Below the pieces are notes generated by a model. The model made no database searches. It saw nothing but the letters and a program-made list of their open reading frames with translations, and had not been told where the DNA came from. The translations under genes were made by a program, and so were the position numbers. This document shows positions 54,801 to 64,000 of a DNA stretch of 64,000 nt, piece by piece; within the stretch, counting starts at the first letter, position 1, and every line of letters begins with the position of its first letter. Origin of the DNA: Antennarius striatus (lineage: Eukaryota > Chordata > Actinopteri > Lophiiformes > Antennariidae); the NCBI RefSeq assembly GCF_040054535.1, contig NC_090791.1, positions 17,532,327 to 17,596,326 of the forward strand, written 5' to 3'.

Positions 54801-57800
54801 GCTGGGCCCCGAGTGCGCGCAACGGAGCGCGCAGGCGCTCCGCTGACGCACACACCTTAAAACCTTTCCAATGTGTTTGTACCAACATGTCAGGTTCTTA
54901 TCGAGGAAGTTTTATCATTTTATTCTTCCATCTTCTTTTTTATGAGTGTGACTTGATGCTTTTTAAACTCCTCTAAAGTTTTTCCGCGTCTTTCAACACT
55001 CCTCTGCCTATTAAATAAAAAGTATGGAGGCCTTCAAATAAAATGATGTGAGTGGACAGCGAGGTCCTTTATTTTATTTCTAATTATTATTAATTATTTC
55101 TTATTTTCTTAATTAACTTTTATCTTCTTCATGGGTCGGGAGTTGGATGGAAACAGTGCCCCTAGCGATGTCTAGTGGTACTATTCATGCCAGTTTTCAG
55201 TAAAAGTGCATAAATATATAAAAAATGAACACAGACCACTGATGAAAGTCTTTACCATTGGACATAAGTGAACCTTTACAATCACAAGAAGGCAAAGTGA
55301 CAACAGTGAAGGCAGAGAACATCTTTGACAACCCATCTAGTAAATAAATAGAACGATAGCAGACGACAGATGGAAAGGATTTTGACATCTTTGGAAATAT
55401 TTTCCTTCACAGCAGTAATGTGATCCATCGGTTCACATCGGACCTGGCATCTTTATTCTCACTGTCATCATAAAAAAAAAAGATCAGATTTCAGGTGAAA
55501 GTCAGTCAAGAGAGCAAACCTCTGTCTAAAACAATAGCATCATGATGGTTACCCATGGAAACCTGAATCTAGATCAGGAGGCACATGGATGGCTTCTCTG
55601 TTAACTTAGTTATTCTAGAAAAACAACATGTCACTAACCACAATTCTCTTCAGGATATAGACCTATAGCTATGAAGATGTACTTTTACAGAAAATTAAAA
55701 CAGCACGGTTTTAAACACATTTTAATTTTAATTGTTGTGTTATTTTGCAGGAGTAAATTTCCATGATTCTTATAAATTTAAACATTTTTGAACTGGAACA
55801 TCATCTGGATCCAGATAATTTTTTTTTTTGTGTAGTAGATGTCATGATGATTTTATTGTGTAACACTTTAACAGAATCCATGAAGATAGAACAATAAATA
55901 TTGTTATTGACCCAATCCCACAAAGTTTAAATTCTATAGAATTGTTTTATAGCAAAACAATCTTGACCCCTGTGGCAGAAGCAGAAGTAAATCCCACTAA
56001 TCAGCAGTCTGCCCTGTTCATTACAATTCACATACCACTGGTTCCATATTATAGCTTTTCAGACCTTAAAAATGGTTGCAGACATTTTAATGCACTAAAC
56101 AGTGTTCTGGTAATGAGCTGTCAGTGAGTGAATGTTGGCTAATTCCAGGAAAAACACTCAACTAAGACAGTGAAAAAGTTGCTTTCTCCAGCAGCAGCTC
56201 AGCCAAGTAGTCTATTAATCAAACGAGGAAGTCGATGAAGACGTTGAAGCCTCATTTTTTTGTTCTTAATGGATATTAAAACTTTGAATGAAGAGCTAAC
56301 GGTAGCTACGACAGCAGTCGACCAGCCAGACCTTGAACTGGTTCCATGAAACAGTCTCCAGATTTAAATGCATTGAACAGTTTGTTGTTTTTTTTTTCCT
56401 AGGTCAGCATTGCATTCAGTACTACACATGAGACAAACGTGGTCACGGCCCTCAATTTTGAAAAATACAGTTGGGAGGAATGAACTCAATACCCTTAGAG
56501 GTACACAATGTGATGGCAGCGTTTAAAAACTGGAAACAGGACACAGATGTGAAAACCATCGCCCCTAAAGCTCAATCACGAACACTTGAGACTCACTTTA
56601 GATGAGTAAAAACTGATAAGTGGTGATTTTCTCACTTCCTGGAGTTACAACACTGTCAGAGAAAGAGAAAGAGTGACACGTCTCTGTAGCCGCCAGTCAC
56701 ACCTGATATCTACCAGATATTCTAGAATTAATTAGAACCTTTTAATTCAGTACATCTTTTGAACTAATCCTGAACAATGTGGACCAAAGAAGGACCTGCT
56801 CATCGTGCCCACGTTCTCTAAGTTTCCATATTCACTCAGAAACAATCCACCAGGTCACACCGGTGTTAGAACCTAGCCGACCTCCAGCTAGATGGAACCT
56901 CAGGGGTCCAGCTCTTCTTCTCAGACAGCCTCACTTTTAATTAAGAAAGTGACTTGTATTTAACAAAAAACCAGGCTTAACAACACAAATCAGCTGAATA
57001 AACTACTTGCCACGCAGCCGAGCTAACGGCAGACTTCTGATAAATTGTTCATTCCGTTTGGATGTCAGTGTTTTTGTTGCATTGGTGCGTATCCATCAAG
57101 ACAATTGCAAATTAGGTCTAGATTCCCGCATTAGGGATGATTGAGTGGGACTGCTTGAGACTCCCAGACTCATAATTAATTTAACACACCACATTACTGC
57201 AGGGCTGCTCTGCAGTATGACTGGATATCCAAATAATGGTCCCTGAACTAGCAGCAGTCTATCACCAGAATGCTGCAGTGACTCTGACGCATGAAAACAC
57301 TCACTCATTTCCTTGTGTAGGTCAGGAATGAGGACTCAAGTCCTCCTTTTGTTCGGCCACTTCCTCGTGTTTTTCTTTGCAAAACCAGAATTGAGGATTA
57401 TTTTTAAGCTCATTTTACACACCTGTAATCAGCTGATCCACATAACCGATATTAAACACCGTCAGGATCTCTAGTGTGAACAATAAGATTTCACCTGGGA
57501 TGTCATTTTTACTCACACTCTAAACCGATGAACACGTCCAAAAGATGTGTGGTTTAAGAGATTATTTGGATGTGAAATTCTAAAATTGTCTTCTTCCTGA
57601 GGAAAGTTGACTTAATTGATCTAATAAGCTCTACTTTATTCGATGCAATATTTTCATCAATCAATAAGCAAGAAGATTAAATAATCACCCTTAAATGCCA
57701 CAGAATTCAGAATTCTCGTCCACTGATGTTAGAACCATCTTGAAAAATGTCAGGATGAATTGTATATCAAAGGAGTTCATTCTTTAAGTTTCAGTCGATG

Positions 57801-58590
57801 ATTTTCTTATTGAAATGCTTGGATATAATCCATTGACACTGAATGAATGAATCTCTTATCCAGAAGCAAAGCGGTAACATAATGGCCACAAGCCTTGTGC
57901 TCTTGAAAAAAGATGCACAATCGCAGGTGCAGGAATCAAAAGAGCCCTATTCTTGATCCAGGCACCGTCTGTTCAGTGTGGATCCATTGAAGGACAGTTT
58001 CTACCACCGGCAATCCAACTAAATGTGTGTTCAGTTCCAGAGTAGGAGGATAATAAAGTTACCTGATTATATTATACTGGTAAAAAAACAAAAAAAACAT
58101 GGAAGGAACTAGAACAAAATGCTCAGGATCCCTTAGTGCTTTGAAAAATACAGCGACAAAAGTTTGATAAGTTCTTGATATTTATTACATATCTCATAGT
58201 TCAATTTCCCCAAAAAAAGGAATATGTTTAAAAAAGGCTTAAGATTCACAAATTTAACTACAGAAGAATAACAATAGCATTTGAGATCTGCTCTAGAAAA
58301 CCATGGAAACAGAAAAATATAAAACCAATAAAAACCCTTTAAATTAAAAATGTACCCATTCAATGGAAAGTTTCGTGAAAAATATTTGAACGGTTTTTGA
58401 ATTATGGTCTGTTAACTAAACATGATGAATGGATGGATGGATGGACTGAACTAATTCCTAATGTCTCCTCATTTCATGTGGTGGTGGTGGTGGGGGGTGT
58501 CATAGTGGTGGGTGCATACGTGATTGCTTGATCTGTGCGTCATTCTTAGAAGGTAATCATACATAAAATAAGTTATAATGAACGTCATTT

Positions 58591-58667
<77 letters not shown>

Positions 58668-59215
58668 AACCTCTTCAATCTCACAATCATAATACAGTAT
58701 TACTTCAACGCTCTTTACAAATTTTAAAAGAAATAAACTTTCATAAAGTTCACAAACATCGCCTCCTGCTGGGGGTGCAGTACATTGCACCTAAGGTTTG
58801 GTGATTAATTTATAGGTCAACTAATTCATAACAGAGGCCATTACCACGAGAAATAAAACATTCAAAACATGAAACTGTAAGGCTAGATCTTAGCTTTTGT
58901 GGGAAATTTAATTTGCATACTCACTGACATTATTAAATGAAAGATGGTGAAGGGAAGAGGATTGGTGAGTTCTGCAGATGGTGGACAGGAACAAAGACGT
59001 ACCCCCTCTATAGGGCACTGGGTAGCTGGATCTCCACTTCAGTGGAGTAAAGTGACTTTACATGACTTGCTCTCTAGTATGACAGACGCCTCAGTGATTT
59101 ACATGTAATGTTATTGCTATATGATGGATAAAAACTATGAATCATGCGCTGTTGTGGTGACAGAAGACGTGGAGATATTTTGGAGATATGGATTGATATC
59201 CAAACTGCCTCATCT
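54801..59215. other. Intergenic region between rab3d and tmem205
   Basis: AT-rich DNA with no recognised gene. It contains GGAT repeats near 58430-58444 and a (GAT)n run at 58589-58667. Open frames such as 55197-55388 (minus), 55942-56127 (plus), 57096-57308 (minus) and 58133-58363 (minus) show no domain. Confidence 0.5.
58589..58667. repeat. (GAT)n microsatellite
   Basis: About 26 uninterrupted GAT/ATG trinucleotides, giving a spurious poly-isoleucine frame on the minus strand. Confidence 0.95.
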
Positions 59216-59856
59216 TTAAATGGTGGCTAAATTCAGAGCTGTGTAAATCAAATTGATTGTGGTGCCGATGAAGCCAATCAGGTTACAGAGGATGGACACC
59301 CTGTGGTAGATATCGAACTTTGACCTGATCACTCTGTATTTGGAGTCCCGCTCTTTCAGCTTTTCGTAACCTTCTCTTGGGATAAACAGGCCAATTTGGC
59401 CTCCAAGGCCGTGCTCTTTCTCCACCTTCCTTGTCTGAAACATCAACATATTGATCGATGGTGCAAACCATTGGCTGTTCAGACATGCAGTGATCAGTGC
59501 CCCAATGTATAGAAGCATCTGCAAGACAAGACCAGTTACCATGCTGGAAGAAAGAAAACATGGTGATGCTTTAACAGCAAATATTTAAAATCACATGTGG
59601 ATGTGAGATGTCTGACCTGAACATCTCGGTGCCAGTCCAGCAGGTCTCTAGGGTGGTACGCAGCATATATGACCAAGTTACACAGATTGCTTCCTATCAG
59701 ACAATAGAAGTATGCAGGAAAGAGTTTACTCTGCACAATGCCAAAGGTGTGACGAGATACCTGCTGAATTAGTACGACCCCTGTAGGCACAGACATGACA
59801 GGGTCAGGATTGTAAATATAATGATGATACAGTAATACAAACAGCATACTGCAGAC

Positions 59857-59903
<47 letters not shown>

Positions 59904-60011
59904 ACGGAGACCTGCTATAAGGGACACCCAGGCCTGCATGCCCCAGGAGAAAGACAGCATGAGAAGGTGTATAACTTTGACCAAGTCTGTCGGATGCCCC
60001 TCTGCTACCAT
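59216..60011 (-). CDS. tmem205: Transmembrane protein 205
   Basis: Three exons join in phase: 59912-60011 (ATG 60009-60011), 59617-59780 and 59216-59518, giving 188 residues; human TMEM205 has 189. Family blocks are visible in order: KVIHLLMLSFSWGMQAWVS near residue 12, RHTFGIVQSKLFPAYF, a W-H-R-D-V-Q loop, LNSQWFAPSINMLMFQTRKV, EKEHGLGG, and ERDSKYRVIRSKFDIYH followed by a last hydrophobic segment. Four membrane helices are expected. TMEM205 is a small multipass membrane protein linked in mammals to drug export and secretion, with no firm biochemical activity. The exon 3 acceptor was set at CTTGCAG|ATGCTT because the upstream AG breaks the frame. A TG microsatellite (59857-59901) lies 10 bp from the exon 1 donor. 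An acceptor just upstream of the ATG suggests an extra 5' UTR exon. Confidence 0.93.
59857..59901. repeat. (TG)n microsatellite in tmem205 intron 1
   Basis: A TG run of about 45 bp with one T interruption, very close to the exon 1 donor at 59911. Confidence 0.9.
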
Positions 60012-60016
60012 TGTCC

Positions 60017-60614
60017 CTAAAAAAATAAATCCATTAGATTCTACAGTACTAGACTATACTATACCACTGATGAGGCAATTCTACATGATTTTAGGTCACA
60101 TTCACCAAAGTGCTCTGTGTGTGTGCACCCCATTCCAAAACATAGAAATGAACACGCAGATTGAAATTGTACAATTAATTAAGGTTTTAAGATATGGGCT
60201 GTTTAGAGTTTTACATGTTGCTTCATTGACATCCTAGGGGTTCTTAGGGATGGAAACACTGATGTAAAAACATCTGGTTAAAAAAGGAACGTAATAAAAT
60301 CTGTTATATTGAACTATGATTAGCAGGTCCAGATCTGGGACATGTTATCTCTGGTACATGAACTGATCCTGAGCTGCTAAAGGTGGGACACAATCTACAG
60401 GACAACCGAACCACGGTTCAAACTGGGATACAGAGATAAAGGTGTACCTTTTAACCTGTTGTCTCAATCATGCTGCAAATCTGATAACTCTCAGGATTGA
60501 GGTAAGAGTCCAAAGGTAGGACACAGGATCCAGGGTTGAAACAGGGACAGATTCGACCCTGTCGCCTCACTCACTGAACAATGAGTCCCAGAAATGAGCT
60601 GACATTCTTGGGAC
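60017..60614. other. Upstream region of tmem205, no gene seen
   Basis: AT-rich DNA with no recognised coding or repeat feature. It presumably holds the tmem205 5' UTR and promoter. Confidence 0.4.
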
Positions 60615-60810
60615 TCTTTGAGCAGTGGCTCAGTGGTAGAGCGGGTCGTCCAACGACCATTTGAATTCCAAATCCCGCTCAGCCACCCGGAGTGTGAGCT
60701 GGCAGTGAGAGGTGTCAGCTCACCTCCGGAGCACTGCCGAGGCACCATTGAACAAGGCGCCGTCCCCCTTTACAAGTTACTCATTTGGGTGCACCAGGAA
60801 GGAGCTGCCC

Positions 60811-60865
<55 letters not shown>

Positions 60866-60966
60866 TGTGTGTGTTACAGGGCCTGTACGCAACATATATA
60901 TGCATGTGTGACTGACTAACGAACGACTAACGAACTAGAGCATGCTATGAATTTCCCTTCAGGGAA
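60615..60966 (+). mobile_element. tRNA-derived SINE with internal (TG)n tract
   Basis: It begins with a tRNA-like head (GTGGCTCAGTGGTAGAGCGG as A box; TTGAATTCCAAATCCC at the B-box position), followed by a body with GGTGTCAGCTCAC and AACAAGGCGCCGTCCCC. A TG run (60814-60873) and TGTTACAGGGCCTGTAC follow, and the tail ends AATTTCCCTTCAGGG. The body and tail match 1085-1412. The last bases run directly into CCCTAA repeats. Confidence 0.75.
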
Positions 60967-61017
60967 ACCCTAACCCTAACCCCTAACCCCTAACCCTAAA
61001 CCCTAACCCTAACCCAC
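60966..61017 (+). repeat. Interstitial telomere-like CCCTAA tract
   Basis: About eight CCCTAA/CCCCTAA units, little decayed, lie between a SINE tail and a truncated Penelope-like element. Confidence 0.9.
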
Positions 61018-61023
61018 CCGTCC

Positions 61024-61512
61024 TTGGGGGGCTGCAGTCTGATGTCCACCTTCAGGAGGAACAGAAATCTCAAAGACCTCCTGGTCCACGCAGCCCTTAA
61101 ACCGGTAACTCCTAAGGAGGCGTCTCGAGCCCGGGAGATACATTTTATCCGAACCCAATACATTTTCAACCCAATCAGTCGGGCTGGTTTTAACCTCTGG
61201 CAGGCCCCCACACCCTCAACCTCGAATGCCGTCTACGGTATCAGATTTTGAGCCTGCCAGAAACTGTACATTGGGGAAACCAAAAATGCCATATTTTTAC
61301 GCATTAAGCAGCACATTTATATCATGGATAGCGAAGCAGGAAATAATACCCTATACAATCATTTTAAAACTCACGGACCTCACAATGTTCAGAGTCTGGG
61401 GATCGAGAGCGACAGCCGCTGGTCCCTTACACAACGACGGGCAGCAGAGAGACGCTGGATCGCTAAAGTGGACACGATCGATCCCCACGGCCTGAACGAA
61501 AAATTCAATTGA
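61024..61512 (+). mobile_element. 5'-truncated Penelope-like element (GIY-YIG endonuclease end)
   Basis: One plus-strand frame of about 160 codons is broken only by a TGA at 61252-61254. It reads RRNRNLKDLLVHAALKP, then AVYGIR (GIY), KLYIGET (YIG) and RIKQHI, then NHFKTHGPHNVQSLGIESDS, QRRAAERRWIAKVDTI and HGLNEKFN. The order and spacing fit the C-terminal GIY-YIG endonuclease of Penelope-like retroelements. The reverse transcriptase part is missing. The left edge meets CCCTAA repeats directly, and the right side passes into pyrimidine-rich DNA. Confidence 0.75.
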
Positions 61513-62005
61513 AAAACATTTTTTTTATCTTATTCCATTTTTACTTTCTTTTAGGTCCCACAATATTTTAACACTGAATCATTTTTTTCCCCTCCATCCC
61601 AAACAAGACCCAATTCCCTCTGAACCCCTTCTGTTTTTCCTCTCCCTCTCAAAACCCCCCTTCTTTTCCAATTAACCTCCCCCTTTTTCTTTTTTTTTAA
61701 ATTTCCATTTTTAGTCCATATTCACCTTATTTAATTATTGTTAATTCAATTTAATTTATTTAATTTATTTATTGTATATATTTTATTCTTAATTTCCCTT
61801 CGGGGATCAAAATCAATATATAAAATAAAAAAATAAATAAAAATAATAACATACCACTTAAATAAAGTACTTATCATTATTATTCAGATTATATTTTAAT
61901 TTGTTCTTTTACCAGGTGGGGCCCTAAATTTTATTATAGCACTAATTTATTGTTTATTATTGTTATTTCATTTAATTATTTACTTATTTAAATATCTATT
62001 TTATG

Positions 62006-62062
<57 letters not shown>

Positions 62063-62295
62063 ATATACTTATGTATATAAATATATAAATACATTTTTCT
62101 TTTTTTCCCCCACCTCCTTCTTTTCTTAACCCTAACCCCCATCCCCCCTCTTTCCCTAAACCCTAACCCGATTTTCCCAAAACCCAACCCCTCCCCCCTG
62201 TCCCTAACCTTCTAATCCCCAAACTTTTCCTTTTCTTTCCTCTCATCCCAACCCTTCTGAATTAGATCAATCATTTTCCCTTTTTCAGTGTACCC
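61513..62295. other. Pyrimidine-rich and AT-rich subtelomere-like DNA
   Basis: It contains long CT-rich stretches, a TTCCCTTCGGGGATCAAAAT remnant at 61794-61813 (a common fish retroelement tail), AT-rich TTTAATT repeats, a TG run at 62013-62057 and scattered CCCTAA words at 62129-62215. No gene was seen. Confidence 0.5.
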
Positions 62296-62299
62296 ACAG

Positions 62300-62372
62300 G
62301 ATGGTGTAGAGGTAATATTGGTACCTTCCGACTTGAAATCAAGTGTTCAAACCCCAACCGTACCACATCTCT
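62300..62372 (+). repeat. tRNA-like sequence 1 (pseudogene or SINE head)
   Basis: A-box-like TGGTGTAGAGGT and B-box-like GTTCAAACCCC flank an anticodon-arm-like palindrome ACTTGAAATCAAGT. The acceptor and T stems do not pair well, so it is not a functional tRNA. Confidence 0.45.
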
Positions 62373-62433
62373 TTTAAACATGCTTTTAACCAAAGTTTAC
62401 CTCCAATCTGTATCTCCCCACAGCCACTATCAA

Positions 62434-62506
62434 GAAGCTATAGCTCAATGCTTTAAACACAAGCTTCGCAGTCAGGGGAGCAGGGTTGAAATCCCACTCA
62501 CTATGT
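62434..62506 (+). repeat. tRNA-like sequence 2 (pseudogene or SINE head)
   Basis: A-box-like TAGCTCAATGC and B-box-like GGTTGAAATCC are at tRNA-like spacing, in the same orientation as and about 134 bp after sequence 1. The stems are imperfect. Confidence 0.45.
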
Positions 62507-62868
62507 ACCCCATCACCTCCATCATCTTCCCAGAACACCTGTAGAGTGTCTTTATTGTGGACCTGATTAACTATTATTTTATTCAGCTCTTTCCTGATCC
62601 GTTTTTTTTTTTTTTACAAGAGTGCTTTTTAAATTTTAACATCCATTTTATCTCACTTCCCCCAGGTTTTCCTTATTCCCCTAACTTTACTTTCCCCTTC
62701 TCCTTCTTTTAATTGATTTTAGTTGATTTTAATCCTTTTAAACTCCTGATTTTATTCATGGCATTTTAAGGTGACCCCACTCCCGGGCCCCAGGTGCCAG
62801 TGCACTTCGTAGTTTCTTTCAAGGAACTATGTGTTTTACTGTACCTAACCCTAACCCTAACCCCAAAT

Positions 62869-63018
62869 AGAGGTAAGATCGGGCCTAAAAAAATCCAGCC
62901 TGACCCAAAACCGGGCCTGAGGGTATTAAAGCCCGACTCGAATGTAATTATTGACATTTTGAGCCCGAACCGGCCTGAATTTCGGGCTTGGATTCGGGCT
63001 TAAGTTCTTACCTCTACT
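62869..63018. mobile_element. Short GC-rich inverted-repeat element (possible MITE)
   Basis: The ends TAGAGGTAAGA (left) and TCTTACCTCTA (right, its reverse complement apart from one base) bracket a body rich in CGGGCC/GGGCTT words. A related segment (ATCGGGCC ... AAAATCCAGCC ... GAGGGTAT ... GCCCGA) recurs at 63227-63385. Confidence 0.5.
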
Positions 63019-63226
63019 TTCAGTGCGTAAAGTCAGGTAAAGTGACAGGAGAAAATACAGCTGACGCATGGAGGGAACTGAGCAGGTATTGTAGATGGAT
63101 GTTTCCCATACAGTGTATTCTATGTTTTACCTACATTATTTATTTTCTAAGGGTATTCCTTAGTTTAATACCCATAGATCGTTTCAGATGCATACTACAG
63201 TATATAAATATGTATTTATTAAAAAA

Positions 63227-63385
63227 GATCGGGCCGGGTCTGGATCTTACGATCTTAAGCACGAGCCTGAGTCCAAAAAAAATCCAGCCCAACCCGAGCC
63301 CGAGGGTATGGAAGCCCGAAACCGACCCGAAAGTATTTGTTGACTTTTTGAGCCCAACGGTTGGGCCCGAACTCATGCTCGGGTG
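63227..63385. repeat. Second copy of the GC-rich segment
   Basis: ATCGGGCCGGG, AAAAATCCAGCCC, GAGGGTAT.GAAGCCCGA and TTGACTTTTTGAGCCC follow the same order as in 62880-62975. The flanking TAGAGGTAAG ends are not clear here. Confidence 0.5.
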
Positions 63386-63393
63386 CAAGTTAT

Positions 63394-64000
63394 TACTAAC
63401 CCTAACCCTAACCCTCTAACCCCTAACCCTATCCCCTAACCCTAAACCCTAACCCCCCTTAACCCTAACCCTAACCCCTAACCCTAACCTCTAACCCTAA
63501 CCCTAACTGTAAACCCTAACCCTAACCTAACCCTAACCCTAACTGTAAACCCTAACCCTAACCTAACTCTAACCCCTAACTGTAAACCCTAACCCTAACC
63601 CCTAACCCAACCCTAACCTAACACTAACACTAACCCTAATCCAAAACCCTAACCCCTAAAACTAACCCTACCCTAACCTTAACCCCCCTCACCCTAACCC
63701 TAACCCTAACCCAACCCTAACCTAACACTAACCCTAATCCAAAACCCTAACCCCTAAAACTAACCCTACCCTCAGCGTAACCCCCTCACCCTAACCCTAA
63801 CCCTAAACCAAACCCTAACCCTACCCTAACCACTAACCCTAACGCTAACCCTAACCTAACCCTAATCCAAAACCCTAACCATAACCCTAACCCCTAACCC
63901 TAACATAACCCTAACCCTAACATAACCCTAACCCTACCCTAACCCCTAACACTAACCTTAAACCCTACCCCTAACCCTACCCTAACCACTAACCCTAACC
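63394..64000 (+). repeat. Degenerate telomere-like (CCCTAA)n array, runs off the window
   Basis: Over 600 bp of CCCTAA, CCCCTAA, CCTAA, CACTAA, CTGTAAA and CCAAAA variants, all in one orientation. Part of it shows a longer period of about 104 bp. Strand sense and degeneracy argue against a functional right-hand telomere. Confidence 0.9.

Noticed and set aside
59519-59535. Alternative tmem205 exon 3 start at the upstream AG (59536)
   Set aside because: It would shift the reading frame and lose the conserved TMEM205 sequence; the acceptor at 59519-59520 keeps the frame.
59283-59561. 92-codon minus frame HGNWSCLADASIHWG...
   Set aside because: It is an out-of-frame shadow of tmem205 exon 3.
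63394-64000. Functional telomere at the right end of the window
   Set aside because: The strand sense is opposite to that expected, and the repeats are degenerate with a longer period.

Overview
This is vertebrate genomic DNA, almost certainly from a spiny-rayed teleost fish. Seven multi-exon, intron-bearing protein genes lie among long CA/TG, GATA, TAA and GAT microsatellites, CR1/L2-type LINEs, tRNA-derived V-SINEs, PIF/Harbinger, Tigger-like and hAT-like DNA elements and a Penelope-like retroelement. Exons were placed by reading conserved protein families across GT/AG splice sites with matching phase, so the gene models are detailed but have no transcript support.

Layout from left to right: (1) 257-14160, minus strand, a TTC39-family gene closest to TTC39A; 16 exons are seen and the C-terminal exons lie beyond the left edge. 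(2) 17638-21476, minus strand, a four-pass tetraspanin of TSPAN1/TSPAN16 type with a noncoding first exon near 22.9-23.06 kb. (3) 26876-34544, minus strand, znf653, a five-finger C2H2 protein in nine exons whose second intron holds a dead L2-type LINE and a MITE. (4) 34894-36240, plus strand, swsap1, head to head with znf653 across about 350 bp. (5) 38456-41816, minus strand, epor, complete in eight exons with WSxWS and Box1. (6) 44947-50142, minus strand, a Rab3 GTPase closest to rab3d, with an upstream noncoding exon near 54.4-54.8 kb that carries a 15-bp minisatellite. (7) 59216-60011, minus strand, tmem205, complete in three exons.

As I recall it, human 19p13.2 also groups TSPAN16, RAB3D, TMEM205, SWSAP1, EPOR and ZNF653, so this appears to be a conserved syntenic block. 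The gene products act in unrelated processes: zinc-finger nuclear regulation, a recombination cofactor, cytokine signalling, secretory-vesicle traffic and membrane proteins. The block therefore reflects shared ancestry, not an operon-like system.

From about 60.6 kb to the end the window becomes repeat-rich. It holds a SINE that abuts CCCTAA repeats, the 3' (GIY-YIG endonuclease) part of a Penelope-like element, pyrimidine-rich DNA, two tRNA-like sequences, GC-rich inverted-repeat elements and finally about 600 bp of degenerate CCCTAA array. On the plus strand the array reads CCCTAA, opposite to a right-hand chromosome terminus, and part of it has a higher-order repeat of about 104 bp. It behaves like an interstitial or subtelomeric satellite rather than a live telomere. 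I found no clearly new biological system. The most interesting leads are this telomere-like/Penelope region, the rab3d 5'-exon minisatellite, a Harbinger element that retains traces of both of its proteins, and two copies of a SINE that carries a microsatellite inside it.
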